DNA of 64,000 nucleotides from Lichenihabitans psoromatis (GTDB lineage Bacteria; Pseudomonadota; Alphaproteobacteria; Rhizobiales; Beijerinckiaceae). Location of the stretch: assembly GCF_004323635.1 (NCBI RefSeq), contig NZ_CP036515.1, positions 3,287,501-3,351,500 on the forward strand, written 5' to 3'. Under the pieces are notes generated by a model. The model searched no databases. It was given only the letters and a program-made list of their open reading frames with translations, and was not told the DNA's origin. This document shows, one piece after another, positions 29,308-38,053 of the stretch (positions within the stretch are counted from its first letter, which is position 1; every line of letters starts with the position of its first letter). Both the position numbers and the translations under genes were made by a program.

Positions 29308-30066
29308 ATGACACAGACGATCGGCGATGCGCGTCAGAAGTTCGCGGCTTTGCTGGAGACAGCGGGGCGGATCGTCGCGCTGACGGGCGCCGGCATATCG
29401 ACAGAATGCGGCGTGCCGGATTTCCGCTCTCCCAATAGCCCATGGCGCCGTTACCCGCCGATCGACTTCAAGGACTTTTGCGCTTCGCCCGGCGCGCGCG
29501 TCGAGGCGTGGCGGCGTAAGTTCGCGATGGACGACATCTACGCAGGCGCTCGGCCTGGGCGAACGCACAGGGCTTTGGCGCGACTCAATGCCGAGGGCCG
29601 CCTCTTGGCCGTGCTGACCCAGAATATCGATGGATTGCATCAGGGCGCTGGATTGCCCGTCGACAAGCTCGTGGAACTCCACGGCAACGGCACCTATGCG
29701 CGCTGCCTCGCCTGTGGAGCGCGGCATGAATTGGTCGACGTGCGTCGTGATTTCGAGGCGACGCATCAGGCGCCAACCTGTTCATGTGGCGGGATGGTCA
29801 AATCCGCGACGGTCGCGTTCGGGCAATCGCTCGATCCCGACATCCTCCGTCAGGCCAGGATCGCAGCAGAAGCGTGTGACCTGTTCTTGGTGCTCGGATC
29901 CTCCATGGTGGTGCAGCCCGCCGCGACCCTGCCGCTTCTGGCACGCCACAAAGGCGCGGTGCTCGCGATCGTGAACCGCGAGCCGACGCGGCTCGACCAG
30001 TCAGCCGATCTCGTGATCCACGATGATGTCGGTACGGTTCTGGCTGCGTGGGCGGAGGCGCCTTAG
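29308..30066 (+). CDS. Sir2 family NAD-dependent deacylase
   Basis: The sirtuin removes acyl groups from protein lysines using NAD. The 252-residue protein has the NAD site ALTGAGISTECGVPDFRS, QNIDGLHQ, catalytic His in LVELHGN, the zinc cysteines CLACG and CSCGG, and the late LGSSMVVQPAA. The usual FGE near the zinc module reads FGQ. It follows the aminotransferase by about 50 bp and may be cotranscribed. Confidence 0.93.
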   Translation: MTQTIGDARQKFAALLETAGRIVALTGAGISTECGVPDFRSPNSPWRRYPPIDFKDFCASPGARVEAWRRKFAMDDIYAGARPGRTHRALARLNAEGRLLAVLTQNIDGLHQGAGLPVDKLVELHGNGTYARCLACGARHELVDVRRDFEATHQAPTCSCGGMVKSATVAFGQSLDPDILRQARIAAEACDLFLVLGSSMVVQPAATLPLLARHKGAVLAIVNREPTRLDQSADLVIHDDVGTVLAAWAEAP

Positions 30067-30131
30067 TCGCTCGTCTGCAACAGGCCTCTCCCATGCCGCA
30101 TCGGAACCCTATTTCCGGCTTTGTTGCGGGA

Positions 30132-30153
30132 ATCCCGATGCTACAGTCGGGAT
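30132..30153. repeat. Hairpin upstream of the cold-shock gene
   Basis: ATCCCGA-8 nt-TCGGGAT forms a 7-bp stem in the 180-bp gap between the sirtuin and the cold-shock gene. It has no T run. It may belong to the cold-shock mRNA leader or end the sirtuin transcript. Confidence 0.35.
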
Positions 30154-30246
30154 GACGCGACGATGATATGATTCGCGACGGGACGTCTGAAACGACGGCT
30201 TCGATCGGATTATCTGACTTTAGGGTCTTCGGTTCGCCTGAGTGGG

Positions 30247-30840
30247 ATGGGTCCGTTGGGCATCAAAGATGAGTCGAGCAATGCTCTCAGTCTTGAAACC
30301 GCGATTGCGTCCCAAGGTGGTGACCTCGACGTCACCGAGCTTGCCGGTCAGATCAAATGGTTCGACGTCGCCAAGGGATACGGCTTTATCGTTCCGGATG
30401 GCGGCGGCGCCGACGTTCTGTTGCATGTCACGACGCTTCGGCGCGATGGGCATCTGACGGTTCGCGAAGGCGCCCGCATCGTTTGCGAGGTCCTGCAGCG
30501 TCCCAAGGGCCTGCAGGTGTTTCGTGTGCTCTCGCTGGATTTGTCGACGGCCGTCCATCCCGCGCAAGCCGCCCCCCCGCGGACCCATGTGCATGTCGCG
30601 CCGGCCGGCGGTTTCGAGATCGTCGTCTGCAAATGGTTCAATCGCGTCCGTGGTTTTGGCTTCGTGTCGCGCGGGGAGGGGACCGACGACATCTTCGTCC
30701 ATATGGAAACGCTGCGACGCTTCGGCATCTCCGAACTGAAGCCTGGCGACCACATGCTCGTGCGTTTCGGCGATGGCCCGAAGGGGTTGATGGCCGCAGA
30801 GATCCGGCCGATGAACGATGAGGCACCATCGTCGCACTGA
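30247..30840 (+). CDS. Cold-shock protein with two CSD domains
   Basis: The 197-residue protein has two cold-shock domains. The first (about 32-98) carries RNA-binding motifs KGYGFIV and DVLLHVT. The second (about 122-190) carries RGFGFVS and DIFVHME. A Pro/Ala linker joins them. Double-CSD proteins are usual in Rhizobiales and bind single-stranded nucleic acid, acting as RNA chaperones. It stands as a single gene. Confidence 0.94.
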   Translation: MGPLGIKDESSNALSLETAIASQGGDLDVTELAGQIKWFDVAKGYGFIVPDGGGADVLLHVTTLRRDGHLTVREGARIVCEVLQRPKGLQVFRVLSLDLSTAVHPAQAAPPRTHVHVAPAGGFEIVVCKWFNRVRGFGFVSRGEGTDDIFVHMETLRRFGISELKPGDHMLVRFGDGPKGLMAAEIRPMNDEAPSSH

Positions 30841-30951
30841 GGCTTCCGCTTTGAAAAGCGGATTGAAATCCCTTAGCTATGCCGATCCCCGGCATTGTCA
30901 TCGCGCTGCGATCCGCAGCCCTACCAATGCTGCACCTGAAAGGATCATGCC

Positions 30952-31404
30952 TTGATCTCGATGCGGATGATTGCGGTTGCGTGTCTCTTGGCCGGCTCGA
31001 CCGTTGGCGCGGCCGCGCAGGACAAGACCCTCGAACCACTCTCGATCGTAACGGCCAGCGGCTCGCATCCATTCGAGGTCGAGGTGATGCGGACCGATCC
31101 TGAGCGGGAGCGTGGCCTGATGGAGCGCCGATACCTGCCCCCGAACCGCGGCATGTTGTTCGATTTCAAAACCCCGCAGCCTGTGATGATGTGGATGAAG
31201 AACACCTATATTCCGCTCGATATGGTGTTCATCGACAAGCAGGGTCGCGTGGTCAGCACGACCGAGAATGCCGAGCCGATGTCGGAGCGGATCATCTCGT
31301 CCAAGGGCGTGACGCTCGGCGTCCTCGAGGTCAATGCCGGCGTCATCGCCAAGATCGGCGTCAAGGTCGGCGACAAAGTCGAAAACGCGATGTTTCCAAA
31401 ATAA
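30952..31404 (+). CDS. DUF192 secreted protein
   Basis: The 150-residue protein has a short signal peptide (cleaved after GAAAQ) and one DUF192 domain: VEVMRTDPERERGLMERRYLPPNRGMLFDF and MWMKNTYIPLDMVFID, typical of the family. A TTG at 30952 has AGGA at good spacing; the ATG at 30961 is the alternative. The family is exported and of unknown activity. Confidence 0.9.
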   Translation: MISMRMIAVACLLAGSTVGAAAQDKTLEPLSIVTASGSHPFEVEVMRTDPERERGLMERRYLPPNRGMLFDFKTPQPVMMWMKNTYIPLDMVFIDKQGRVVSTTENAEPMSERIISSKGVTLGVLEVNAGVIAKIGVKVGDKVENAMFPK

Positions 31405-31619
31405 GGGGGGAAGCCGGCACCTTGTTTGGATCGCTCGCAACCCATCCATGATCGAAGCGTTTGCACCCTGCAAGCGACATGCTATAGCGCGACTGGAGCG
31501 GGCAAGTGTGTGGTCGGCGTTTGTAGGACAGTGTCCGGCAAGCGCTGTAACTGGATTTGTTCGTAACGGTCGTCTTGGCGGCGTGTCGCACCTGTGCGGA
31601 TGCGGTTGCCAAGTGTCGT

Positions 31620-31696
31620 CGGGGTATAGCGCAGCCTGGTAGCGCGGAAGTTTTGGGTACTTCAGGTCGTAGGTTCGAATCCTGCTGCCCCGACCA
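31620..31696 (+). tRNA. tRNA-Pro (anticodon TGG)
   Basis: Acceptor CGGGGTA pairs with TGCCCCG (one wobble). The anticodon stem GAAGT/ACTTC encloses TTTGGGT (anticodon TGG). The T arm contains GGTTCGAATCC and the gene ends ACCA. It is a second proline isoacceptor, beside the GGG species at 22098. Confidence 0.96.
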
Positions 31697-31804
31697 TTCC
31701 GGCTTGCCGGACGCCACAGCAGAGGAGAGCGGTGCAAGCCGAGGTCCTTTGCAAAGTTTCGACACGGGCTCGCAACGCGAGCCGCCATTGGGGTTCAGGC
31801 GCGG

Positions 31805-32113
31805 ATGTCAGCACGTATTTTTCGCCCGGGCCGTGGTGCGACCCAATCTGGTCGTGCACGCACGAAAGCTTGGGTTCTCGATTACGAACCGGCTGTGGCG
31901 CGCGAGATCGAACCGTTGATGGGGTGGACGAGCTCCTCGGATATGAACTCACAGGTTCGTTTGACCTTCGCGACCAAGGAAGAAGCCATCGCATTTGCCG
32001 AAAAGCGCGGCATCGCCTACCGCGTGGAAGAGCCAGCCCCGACACCGGAGCGTCGTGGCCTCTCCTATTCGGATAATTTCAAAACAAGCCGCATGGGTCA
32101 GTGGACCCACTGA
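31805..32113 (+). CDS. Complex I accessory subunit, NDUFS4-like
   Basis: The 102-residue protein matches the alphaproteobacterial homologue of mitochondrial NDUFS4 (18-kDa subunit): ARIFRPGRGATQSGRARTKAW, then MGWTSSSDMNSQVRLTF, EEAIAFAEKRGIAY and the tail YSDNFKTSRMGQWTH. It is encoded away from the main nuo operon, as is usual. It lies between two tRNA genes. Confidence 0.94.
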   Translation: MSARIFRPGRGATQSGRARTKAWVLDYEPAVAREIEPLMGWTSSSDMNSQVRLTFATKEEAIAFAEKRGIAYRVEEPAPTPERRGLSYSDNFKTSRMGQWTH

Positions 32114-32140
32114 CATTCGGTAGGATGCGCGGATCGATTT

Positions 32141-32217
32141 GGCTCCGTAGCTCAGTTGGATAGAGCAGCCGCCTTCTAAGCGGCAGGTCGCTGGTTCGAA
32201 TCCAGCCGGAGTCGCCA
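32141..32217 (+). tRNA. tRNA-Arg (anticodon TCT)
   Basis: GGCTCCG pairs with CGGAGTC. The anticodon stem GCCGC/GCGGC encloses CTTCTAA (anticodon TCT). The T arm contains GGTTCGAATCC and the gene ends GCCA with encoded CCA. The AT-richer accessory patch starts right behind it, so it may have served as an integration site. No repeat of its 3' end was found downstream. Confidence 0.95.
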
Positions 32218-32231
32218 GTTTTTTCAATTAG

Positions 32232-32408
32232 TTAAACGCCACTGTTAGTTGAACGGATTGACCGTTTTACAGGGCGTTCTACATCTCCCGTTCTCTTTCG
32301 TTCGAGCGCGGCAATGGCCTGTTCAGCAGGTCTGACGTCCCGGCTGAGGTCGTGCTCCATCATCTTTGCTTCCGCGTGATCGATCCATTTGGTCACCGCG
32401 TGGATCAA
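32232..32408 (-). CDS. Possible small helical protein (doubtful)
   Basis: Between tRNA-Arg and the acyltransferase (32218-32581) the only coding-like signal is a minus-strand frame ending at 32232. It reads LIHAVTKWIDHAEAKMMEH and then an Arg/Glu-rich helix. It has only TTG (32408) or internal ATG starts. An ATG with a good upstream context near 32452 is in another frame, so the gene may be broken by a frameshift. The remaining bases of the gap are AT-rich and show nothing recognisable. Confidence 0.3.
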   Translation of the reverse strand: MIHAVTKWIDHAEAKMMEHDLSRDVRPAEQAIAALERKRTGDVERPVKRSIRSTNSGV

Positions 32409-32581
32409 TCGATCAGGCGTATAGACCGATTGCTCTTTTAATTGTCATCACCTTGCTCCGTATCAGCGGCTAAACTCAACCTAGTAGATCGCTGTTGGTC
32501 GCTTGGATTTTTAGCATCCAGACCAAGCCAAACCCAGCGATCCTCTGGTAGAAGCCGCAAATGACGTAAGGAGTGAAGCTT

Positions 32582-33226
32582 ATGAATTTGGACATGGTAT
32601 CCCCGGCGATGCGAGCGGTAGCCGAGAGACTTGAGTCGGAATACAGCTATAAAGCTGTACAATTTCAACCTTGGTTAGCTAAAAGCAAAGAAGATATTTT
32701 TTTACAATCCACATTTCATCGAATACTTAAAGAAAAAGCGGGTGCAACCCATATTGGTGAAAACGTTTTTATCTCGACAGAGGCGAATGTTTTTACTCAT
32801 GCTTTCTACATTGACGATGATAGCTGGATTGCAGCAGGAGTAATCATTAGAGGCAATGTTGAAATCGGAAAGAATTCATCGATCAACTCGTTTTCGCATA
32901 TTGCAGGTAACGTCAAGGTCGGAAACGGAGTGAGAATTGCTGGTGCAGTTGCTATCTACGGGTTTAATCACGGTCATGAGCGAACTGACATCCCTATATA
33001 TCAGCAAAGACATACATCAGCAGGTATCGTTATCGGCGACGGCGCTTGGATTGGAACTAACGCGGTTATCGTTGATGGTGTGAAGATTGGTTCACATTCA
33101 ATTGTCGCCGGAGGCGCTGTTGTCACCAAAGACGTCGGTGACTTTCAGATTGTTGGTGGCAATCCGGCAAAAGTGCTTCGCGACCGCTTAGCAAGTGGCA
33201 ACGAACCTGCGGCGATCGGAGCATAG
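32582..33226 (+). CDS. Hexapeptide-repeat acyltransferase, probably acquired
   Basis: The 214-residue protein is a left-handed beta-helix enzyme: repeated hexapeptides (IRGNVEIGKNSSIN, IAGNVKVGNGVRI, IVIGDGAWIGTNAVIVDGVKIG) and the closing GGAVVTKDVGDFQIVGGNPAKVLR. These are typical of maltose/galactoside/serine-type O-acetyltransferases. AAGGAG lies 8 bp before the ATG. Its codons are much richer in A and T than those of neighbours, which suggests recent transfer. The substrate is not predictable. The 290 bp downstream, up to 33516, hold no clear gene. Confidence 0.88.
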   Translation: MNLDMVSPAMRAVAERLESEYSYKAVQFQPWLAKSKEDIFLQSTFHRILKEKAGATHIGENVFISTEANVFTHAFYIDDDSWIAAGVIIRGNVEIGKNSSINSFSHIAGNVKVGNGVRIAGAVAIYGFNHGHERTDIPIYQQRHTSAGIVIGDGAWIGTNAVIVDGVKIGSHSIVAGGAVVTKDVGDFQIVGGNPAKVLRDRLASGNEPAAIGA

Positions 33227-33516
33227 CGACGCTACGACGCTGATTATGGACTTTGGAGTTCCACTGCGAGCCAATGCTGCGCGTGCAGTCCGTCAAAGTC
33301 GCTTGTTACGATGTCTTTCCGTGAGGAGCTTTCCTGAACGTGCAATTCGCGCCAACCTTATCACCTTTGGGTCGGCGAAGGTTTGGTCCAGATCACGTGG
33401 GGGATTGATGGGGTTAGCTCAGGGATTTCCACCGACCTGAGCCTTGAACTCATCCCCAAGCGGCAAAGAAGAGATGATGTGACTGCAGGTGTGCATGCTG
33501 CCGTCCAGCAAGCCGC

Positions 33517-33936
33517 TTAGGTTTGTGTCATATCTCGATCAAGAGCAGTCAACACCTGCCTCAACCGCATAAGAGCGTCGATCGACTCAGAGAGCTTCTC
33601 TTTCTGCGATTTCAGAAGCGCGAGTTGAGTCTCGATTTCGTCTGTCCTGAGATTGGGCAAGTGGTCGCCCCGCGCCTCATCCAACCGGGCTTTAATTTCG
33701 GTCAGCGTAAAGCCAAGCGCAACCTGTCCCAGGACATATTCGAGGCGCCTGATATGACATTCTTTATAGACTCGACGGCGGTTTACTCGCTCAGGGCTAA
33801 CAAGACCGCGCTGCTCATAAAACCGCAAAGTCCGTGGCGTGACGCCAAAGTTCTTGGCGACTTCGTCTATTCCGAAAGGTCCGTCTTCACGCGACAGTAC
33901 ATGATTAATGCCGTTAGTCGGCATTGCATTGTCCAT
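33517..33936 (-). CDS. MerR family transcriptional regulator
   Basis: The roughly 139-residue protein has a MerR DNA-binding domain (FGIDEVAKNFGVTPRTLRFYEQRGLVSPER; RRVYKECHIRRLEYVLGQVALGFTLTEIKARL) and a C-terminal coiled-coil dimerisation helix with LLKSQKEKLSESIDALMRL. It lacks the C-terminal cysteines of metal sensors. Starts at 33936 and 33948 are both possible. It is convergent with the acyltransferase in an AT-richer patch. Confidence 0.88.
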   Translation of the reverse strand: MDNAMPTNGINHVLSREDGPFGIDEVAKNFGVTPRTLRFYEQRGLVSPERVNRRRVYKECHIRRLEYVLGQVALGFTLTEIKARLDEARGDHLPNLRTDEIETQLALLKSQKEKLSESIDALMRLRQVLTALDRDMTQT

Positions 33937-34261
33937 ACGAATCGCCAAAGCAAGAGTACGAAAAGGTTGAAGTTAAGGACGCTTGGTCAATTGAAAACGT
34001 CTACTTACATTTGACCGCTCGGAAGTCTAATTAATTTGTTATCAATATGACATTTAAACGTTTTGCGGCGCCTGCTATCCCTTAGCCCACGGTCGCATCA
34101 AGGTCTGTCAAGGCTATTGAGCGAGATATGAAGCGATACTGTACGATGGCGAACGGTCGGCGACACGCGGCGTGAACGATGGTCGAGACGAGTTGTCGCG
34201 GACGGATCGCGCATCGTCTGCTGAATCGCGGCGACACAGTCGTTGACAGGCAGCGCTCGCG

Positions 34262-34684
34262 CTAAAAACCGAATTTCATCCCCACGGTCGCTCCGCTGCC
34301 CCCGGAGCCCTGGTCGCGGGACTCCATCGTCTGGCTGTAGACGTGCGGATCGTTGGCACCTTGGACATGAACGCCGAACGCGATCGGATTGCCGGTCTCG
34401 GGCCCCGCCGGATGGCGGTCGGCGACAGGATGGGGCAGGGCGGCAGGCTGGGGCGGGGAGGCAGGGTCTCGGGTCCGCGTCGCGCTCTTGCGATGGGGCT
34501 TAATGCCCTGTCGGATCGACGGCGTAGGAGGCGCCGTCGTTGCAGAGGCTGCGCGGAGACTGGGCGGCACCAGGAGCGAGTCGCTTGCGTCACCGGCCGA
34601 TACGCCCGCTTGCGCGCTGGCCAAACATGTCGTCGCGATCAGCAGTGTACCGATCATCAATGCGGTTGAATATGGTCGTGTCAC
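34262..34684 (-). CDS. Secreted proline/alanine-rich protein, uncharacterised
   Basis: The 140-residue product has a signal peptide (cleaved after CLASAQA), a long disordered Pro/Ala/Ser region and a C-terminal end SGATVGMKFGF. That last stretch resembles a terminal outer-membrane beta strand ending in phenylalanine. The body is too low in complexity to assign. About 250 bp of non-coding sequence separate it from the MerR gene. Confidence 0.62.
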   Translation of the reverse strand: MTRPYSTALMIGTLLIATTCLASAQAGVSAGDASDSLLVPPSLRAASATTAPPTPSIRQGIKPHRKSATRTRDPASPPQPAALPHPVADRHPAGPETGNPIAFGVHVQGANDPHVYSQTMESRDQGSGGSGATVGMKFGF

Positions 34685-34783
34685 GTCTCTGCTCGTATCG
34701 TTGAACCCGACACGACAGAATCGCGGAAACCAAGCCGTTTCAAGGCATGGTTGCTGACCATGCTGATTGAATCGGAAGGCTCT

Positions 34784-35056
34784 TCAGTCCTCCTCCTCGT
34801 AGGATTCCGGCCAAGCATCCACCCAAGGCGTCCGATGACCAGCGTCGTAAAGATGGCTGGCGCGCAACTCGAACAACGCTCTGCTGCGTTGGAAGCGCGC
34901 CAGACGATCATCGTCGGTGCGGGAAACCCGGGTTTCGCCCTGATCAATGGCGGCCCGAAAAACGTGGCATCGAACCACCTTGCCATGATCTTCCATTTTG
35001 AAGCGAACGCCGAAAGCATCGACTTCGCCTGGTTCGTTCATCGTCGTCAGCGGCAT
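34784..35056 (-). CDS. DUF1488-like small protein
   Basis: The 90-residue protein has the layout of DUF1488 proteins: VDAFGVRFKMEDHGKVVRCHVFRAAID (two strands around a helix) and a helical second half RLARFQRSRALFELRASHLYDAG, ending acidic. The family is small, cytosolic and of unknown role in proteobacteria. The assignment rests on pattern only. A start at 35041 is also possible. Confidence 0.6.
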   Translation of the reverse strand: MPLTTMNEPGEVDAFGVRFKMEDHGKVVRCHVFRAAIDQGETRVSRTDDDRLARFQRSRALFELRASHLYDAGHRTPWVDAWPESYEEED

Positions 35057-35276
35057 TACACATCCATTCGGGGGCGACGATCTCTCGCGAAGCGTTCCGC
35101 GCCGACGTCAGTCACCTGTCTTCCCCGCTTTAGCGCTAAAGGCTCGGCGCGACCTAGTCGAGTAACCGTTTCGCGTCGACCTCCAATCCAAACTGTGTCG
35201 GCCTTGCGTTCCGGAGATCCGCCTTCTAAGCAGGTCCGTTGATCGAGGCGGTCCCGACAGCAGCAAGGATGACGAT

Positions 35277-35519
35277 GTGGGTTTGATTCGACAGGCCGTG
35301 TGGAGCTGCATGGTCGCAACGACACTCGGAGCCTGTATGGCTTCCCAGCCGCCGCTCGGCGCCCATTGGCACCGCGCGGATTCGCAAGCGCAAATCCCCG
35401 GCGAAGTTGCGGCTGCTCTGACCGAATGCGAACGCGCCGCCGCTCCAATGCGGGATCAGCGGAGCGCTTTGACCACCTGTATGCGACATCGCGGCTTCGT
35501 CTATCTCGAAGGCGTTTGA
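35277..35519 (+). CDS. Small predicted lipoprotein
   Basis: The 80-residue product begins with a lipoprotein signal (hydrophobic stretch and LGAC lipobox, Cys20). The mature part is short, with cysteines in ALTECERAA and LTTCMRHRGFVYLEG. The GTG at 35277 has AAGGA about 8 bp upstream; no ATG in frame precedes the signal. A C-terminal CMRxxG-type end recurs in many small rhizobial lipoproteins. The function is unknown. Confidence 0.66.
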   Translation: MGLIRQAVWSCMVATTLGACMASQPPLGAHWHRADSQAQIPGEVAAALTECERAAAPMRDQRSALTTCMRHRGFVYLEGV

Positions 35520-35595
35520 TCGCACATCTCGGATCGCGACTCGAAAAGCGAGCCAATCGCGTGTAGGCTAGCGCTGCGATACGCGAGGACCTCCG

Positions 35596-35838
35596 ATGTC
35601 CAGACCTGCATCAAGCGCCAGCCGAACTTTTGAAGAGGGGGCCGATGCTCGTGCTGCTGGGCAGCCTGCATCTGCCAACCCGCATTGTCCCGGGACGGAG
35701 GATCGCCGTGAGTGGAGTGCGGGATGGCGCGCAACATTCGATCTTGACGAAGACCCCGATTTTCGGTCCGAGCGATCGAACACTGACGATATCAGCGATG
35801 CCCATATCGACGCCGAGTTGCCGAAAGTGCGTCGCTAA
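35596..35838 (+). CDS. Rmf/CrpP-fold small protein
   Basis: The 80-residue protein contains FEEGADARAAGQPASANPHC, then REWSAGWRATFD. This is the pattern of ribosome modulation factor and CrpP-like proteins (G-x-A, small-residue turn, NP, then W-xx-GW). True RMF dimerises 70S ribosomes in stationary phase; a similar role here is inference. The acidic C-terminal tail is not part of the RMF fold. Confidence 0.62.
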   Translation: MSRPASSASRTFEEGADARAAGQPASANPHCPGTEDRREWSAGWRATFDLDEDPDFRSERSNTDDISDAHIDAELPKVRR

Positions 35839-35872
35839 CCGGCAATAACGATCTCGCCCTTCGCTCGCCGTC

Positions 35873-36112
35873 TCAGAACACGATCGTACCGGGAGGGCCG
35901 GACGGATCATCTGACGGGCTCGGGTCCGGCACATCGTTCGGCGCGTCATCCGGGATGCCGATCGGTTCCGGGCTCAACGGATCGTCAATGGGATTTGCCG
36001 GCGGCGACGGGATGCCAATCGGCTCGACCGGACCGTTTTCGGATGGGTTTGTCGGCACCTCAGGGGGCATGACGGGAGGCAGGACCGGATCATTGGTGTT
36101 CGGCAACGACAT
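35873..36112 (-). CDS. Proline-rich small protein with EPIGIP repeats
   Basis: The 79-residue protein is almost wholly Pro, Asp, Asn and Ser, with EPIGIP occurring twice and many NP/DP pairs. It has no signal peptide or folded domain. A second protein of like composition is encoded at 40023. Both probably encode disordered acidic peptides; whether this one is expressed is uncertain. Confidence 0.5.
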   Translation of the reverse strand: MSLPNTNDPVLPPVMPPEVPTNPSENGPVEPIGIPSPPANPIDDPLSPEPIGIPDDAPNDVPDPSPSDDPSGPPGTIVF

Positions 36113-36211
36113 GCTGTCTTCCTTCTGGCTCGTCTGTCGGACAAGTCTTGCGTCGCCGATTTAGATGCATCACGGCGCAGCCGGCATGGATGACTTGACC
36201 CTGCGGCCCTG

Positions 36212-38053
36212 ATGATGCTTCTCCCGCGCGTGAAGCAGTCCCGTCCCGTGCGACGGGATTGCACTCGCAATCGGGCGCCGTCCGGTTTGGGATCGGCTGC
36301 ATCCTGGGCTGAGGAGGGGCGCCGCTCTTGGATCGGCAATCTCGTGTTTGATGGACTACTCGACCGCGTCTCTCGTCATCACGCGCTCGCCTGCGCTCTC
36401 CTCATCCTGGTCGGGCTCACGGCCTATCTGCCTGGTTTCGCCGGCCTGTTCCCCATGGACCGCGACGAGCCCCGCTTTGCTCAAGCCTCCAAGCAGATGC
36501 TCGAATCCGGCGACTATGTGGCGATCCGCTTCCAAGACGAAGCGCGCAACAAGAAGCCGGTCGGCATCTACTGGATGCAGGCCGGGGCGGTCTCGGTCGC
36601 CGAACGTCTCGGCGTCGCCGATGCACGGACCAGTATCTGGGTTTACCGGATCCCGTCCCTGCTTGGGGCCTTGGCGGCGGTTCTGCTGACCTATTGGACG
36701 GCGCTCGCGCTCACGCAGCGGCGAACGGCGGTGCTGGCCGGTCTGCTGATGGCTCCTTGCGTCATTCTGGTGGTCGAAGCCCATTTGGCCAAGACCGATG
36801 CGGTGCTGCTCGCGACCGTCGTGGCCGCGATGGGCGCGTTGGCGCGCGCCTGGATGCGCCGAACCGAAAATCGCCCGCTCGAGCTGTGGCTCTGCACAGT
36901 GTTCTGGACCGCGATCGGGATCGGCATTCTCATCAAGGGACCGATCACGCCGATGGTCGTGATCTTCGCCGTCATTGCGCTGAGCCTGCGCCACCGCTCG
37001 GCGCGATGGTTGGCCAATCTGCGGCCGTGGGCCGGGCTGGTCTGGTGCCTGCTGATCGTTTTGCCGTGGTTCGTGCTCATCGTAAAAGCGTCGGGGGGTG
37101 CCTTCTTCAGCGAGGCTGTCGGGCACGACATGCTCGCGAAAGTCGGGAGCGGCCAGGAATCGCATGGGGCACCGCTCGGTACCTATCTCGTGGCATTGTG
37201 GGTGACCGGATGGCCCATGGCGCCCTTTCTCCTGCTGGCTGCGCCCATCGTTTGGAAGCAGCGGTGGAGCGATAGCGTCTTCTTTCTGCTCGCCTGGGTG
37301 GTTCCGGCTTGGATCCTGTTCGAAACCGTGCCGACCAAACTGCCGCATTACGTTATGCCGATGTACCCCGCCTTGGCGATCTTATCGGCCATGGGAGCGA
37401 CGTGGCTGCGCCAAGTGGACCGGATCGGGCGTGTGCGGCTTGCGGTCTTCGGTCTTGCGGCGCTGCTGCTCCCGATCGCGCTTCCGGTCGCGCTGGTGGC
37501 TGCAAAGGGCAGGGTCGCATCGACCATCGACCCAGCGACGATCGTGGTCGCGGCTCTGGCCTTTGTTGCGGCCGTCGCGGTTTCGATCCTGGCGATCCAG
37601 CGGGTGCGTCGGGGCGACATACGATCCGCCATCCTCTGCTCCGTCGTCGCAGCGCTGATCGTCAACGGCTTCATCCTCGGCTGGTTCATGAACCAGACCC
37701 ATGCGGATCTGATCGGGCTTTCGCCGCGCCTTGCCGATGCCGGACGGGCCGCCATCGCGGCTCGTCCCGGCTGTGGAGCGCCCCTTTACGCGACCGTCGG
37801 CGATCGGGAACCCAGCCTCGTCTTTTTAACCGATACCCGTCTGCTGATGACTGACGGTGCCGGGGCCGCCGCTTTCATGAAGGCGGGTCCGTGCCGTGTC
37901 GCCTTCGTCGACCAGCCAGGTGAAGCCGCTTTCCTCAGCGCGCTCGGCACCGCGCCCGAGGTCTCGTTGGCATCCCGGGCTGCGGGTCTCAACATCAACG
38001 GGGGCAAAAAGCTCGACATCGGTGTCTATGTGCGGCAGGACGGTTCGCCATGA
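36212..38053 (+). CDS. GT39/ArnT-like polyprenyl-phosphate-sugar glycosyltransferase
   Basis: The protein (up to 613 residues) is a polytopic GT-C enzyme. The first periplasmic loop carries the catalytic acidic motif FPMDRDEPRFAQASKQML, followed by KKPVGIYWMQA. It then has 10-12 membrane segments, TKLPHYVMPMYPALAI and a soluble C-terminal domain. The layout matches ArnT (aminoarabinose transferase) and rhizobial GalA transferases. The true start is uncertain: the first 35 residues are not membrane-like, and a GTG at 36344 is possible. It overlaps the PAP2 gene by four bases and opens a four-gene operon. Confidence 0.9.
   Translation: MMLLPRVKQSRPVRRDCTRNRAPSGLGSAASWAEEGRRSWIGNLVFDGLLDRVSRHHALACALLILVGLTAYLPGFAGLFPMDRDEPRFAQASKQMLESGDYVAIRFQDEARNKKPVGIYWMQAGAVSVAERLGVADARTSIWVYRIPSLLGALAAVLLTYWTALALTQRRTAVLAGLLMAPCVILVVEAHLAKTDAVLLATVVAAMGALARAWMRRTENRPLELWLCTVFWTAIGIGILIKGPITPMVVIFAVIALSLRHRSARWLANLRPWAGLVWCLLIVLPWFVLIVKASGGAFFSEAVGHDMLAKVGSGQESHGAPLGTYLVALWVTGWPMAPFLLLAAPIVWKQRWSDSVFFLLAWVVPAWILFETVPTKLPHYVMPMYPALAILSAMGATWLRQVDRIGRVRLAVFGLAALLLPIALPVALVAAKGRVASTIDPATIVVAALAFVAAVAVSILAIQRVRRGDIRSAILCSVVAALIVNGFILGWFMNQTHADLIGLSPRLADAGRAAIAARPGCGAPLYATVGDREPSLVFLTDTRLLMTDGAGAAAFMKAGPCRVAFVDQPGEAAFLSALGTAPEVSLASRAAGLNINGGKKLDIGVYVRQDGSP

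Noticed and set aside
32190..32217. tRNA-Arg 3' end as an attL site
   Set aside because: No second copy of this stretch was seen in the window and there is no integrase gene.
33227..33516. Protein-like frame (LVQITWGIDGVSSGISTDLS...) downstream of the acyltransferase
   Set aside because: It is short, without start or ribosome site, and no family could be named, so it was not called as a gene.
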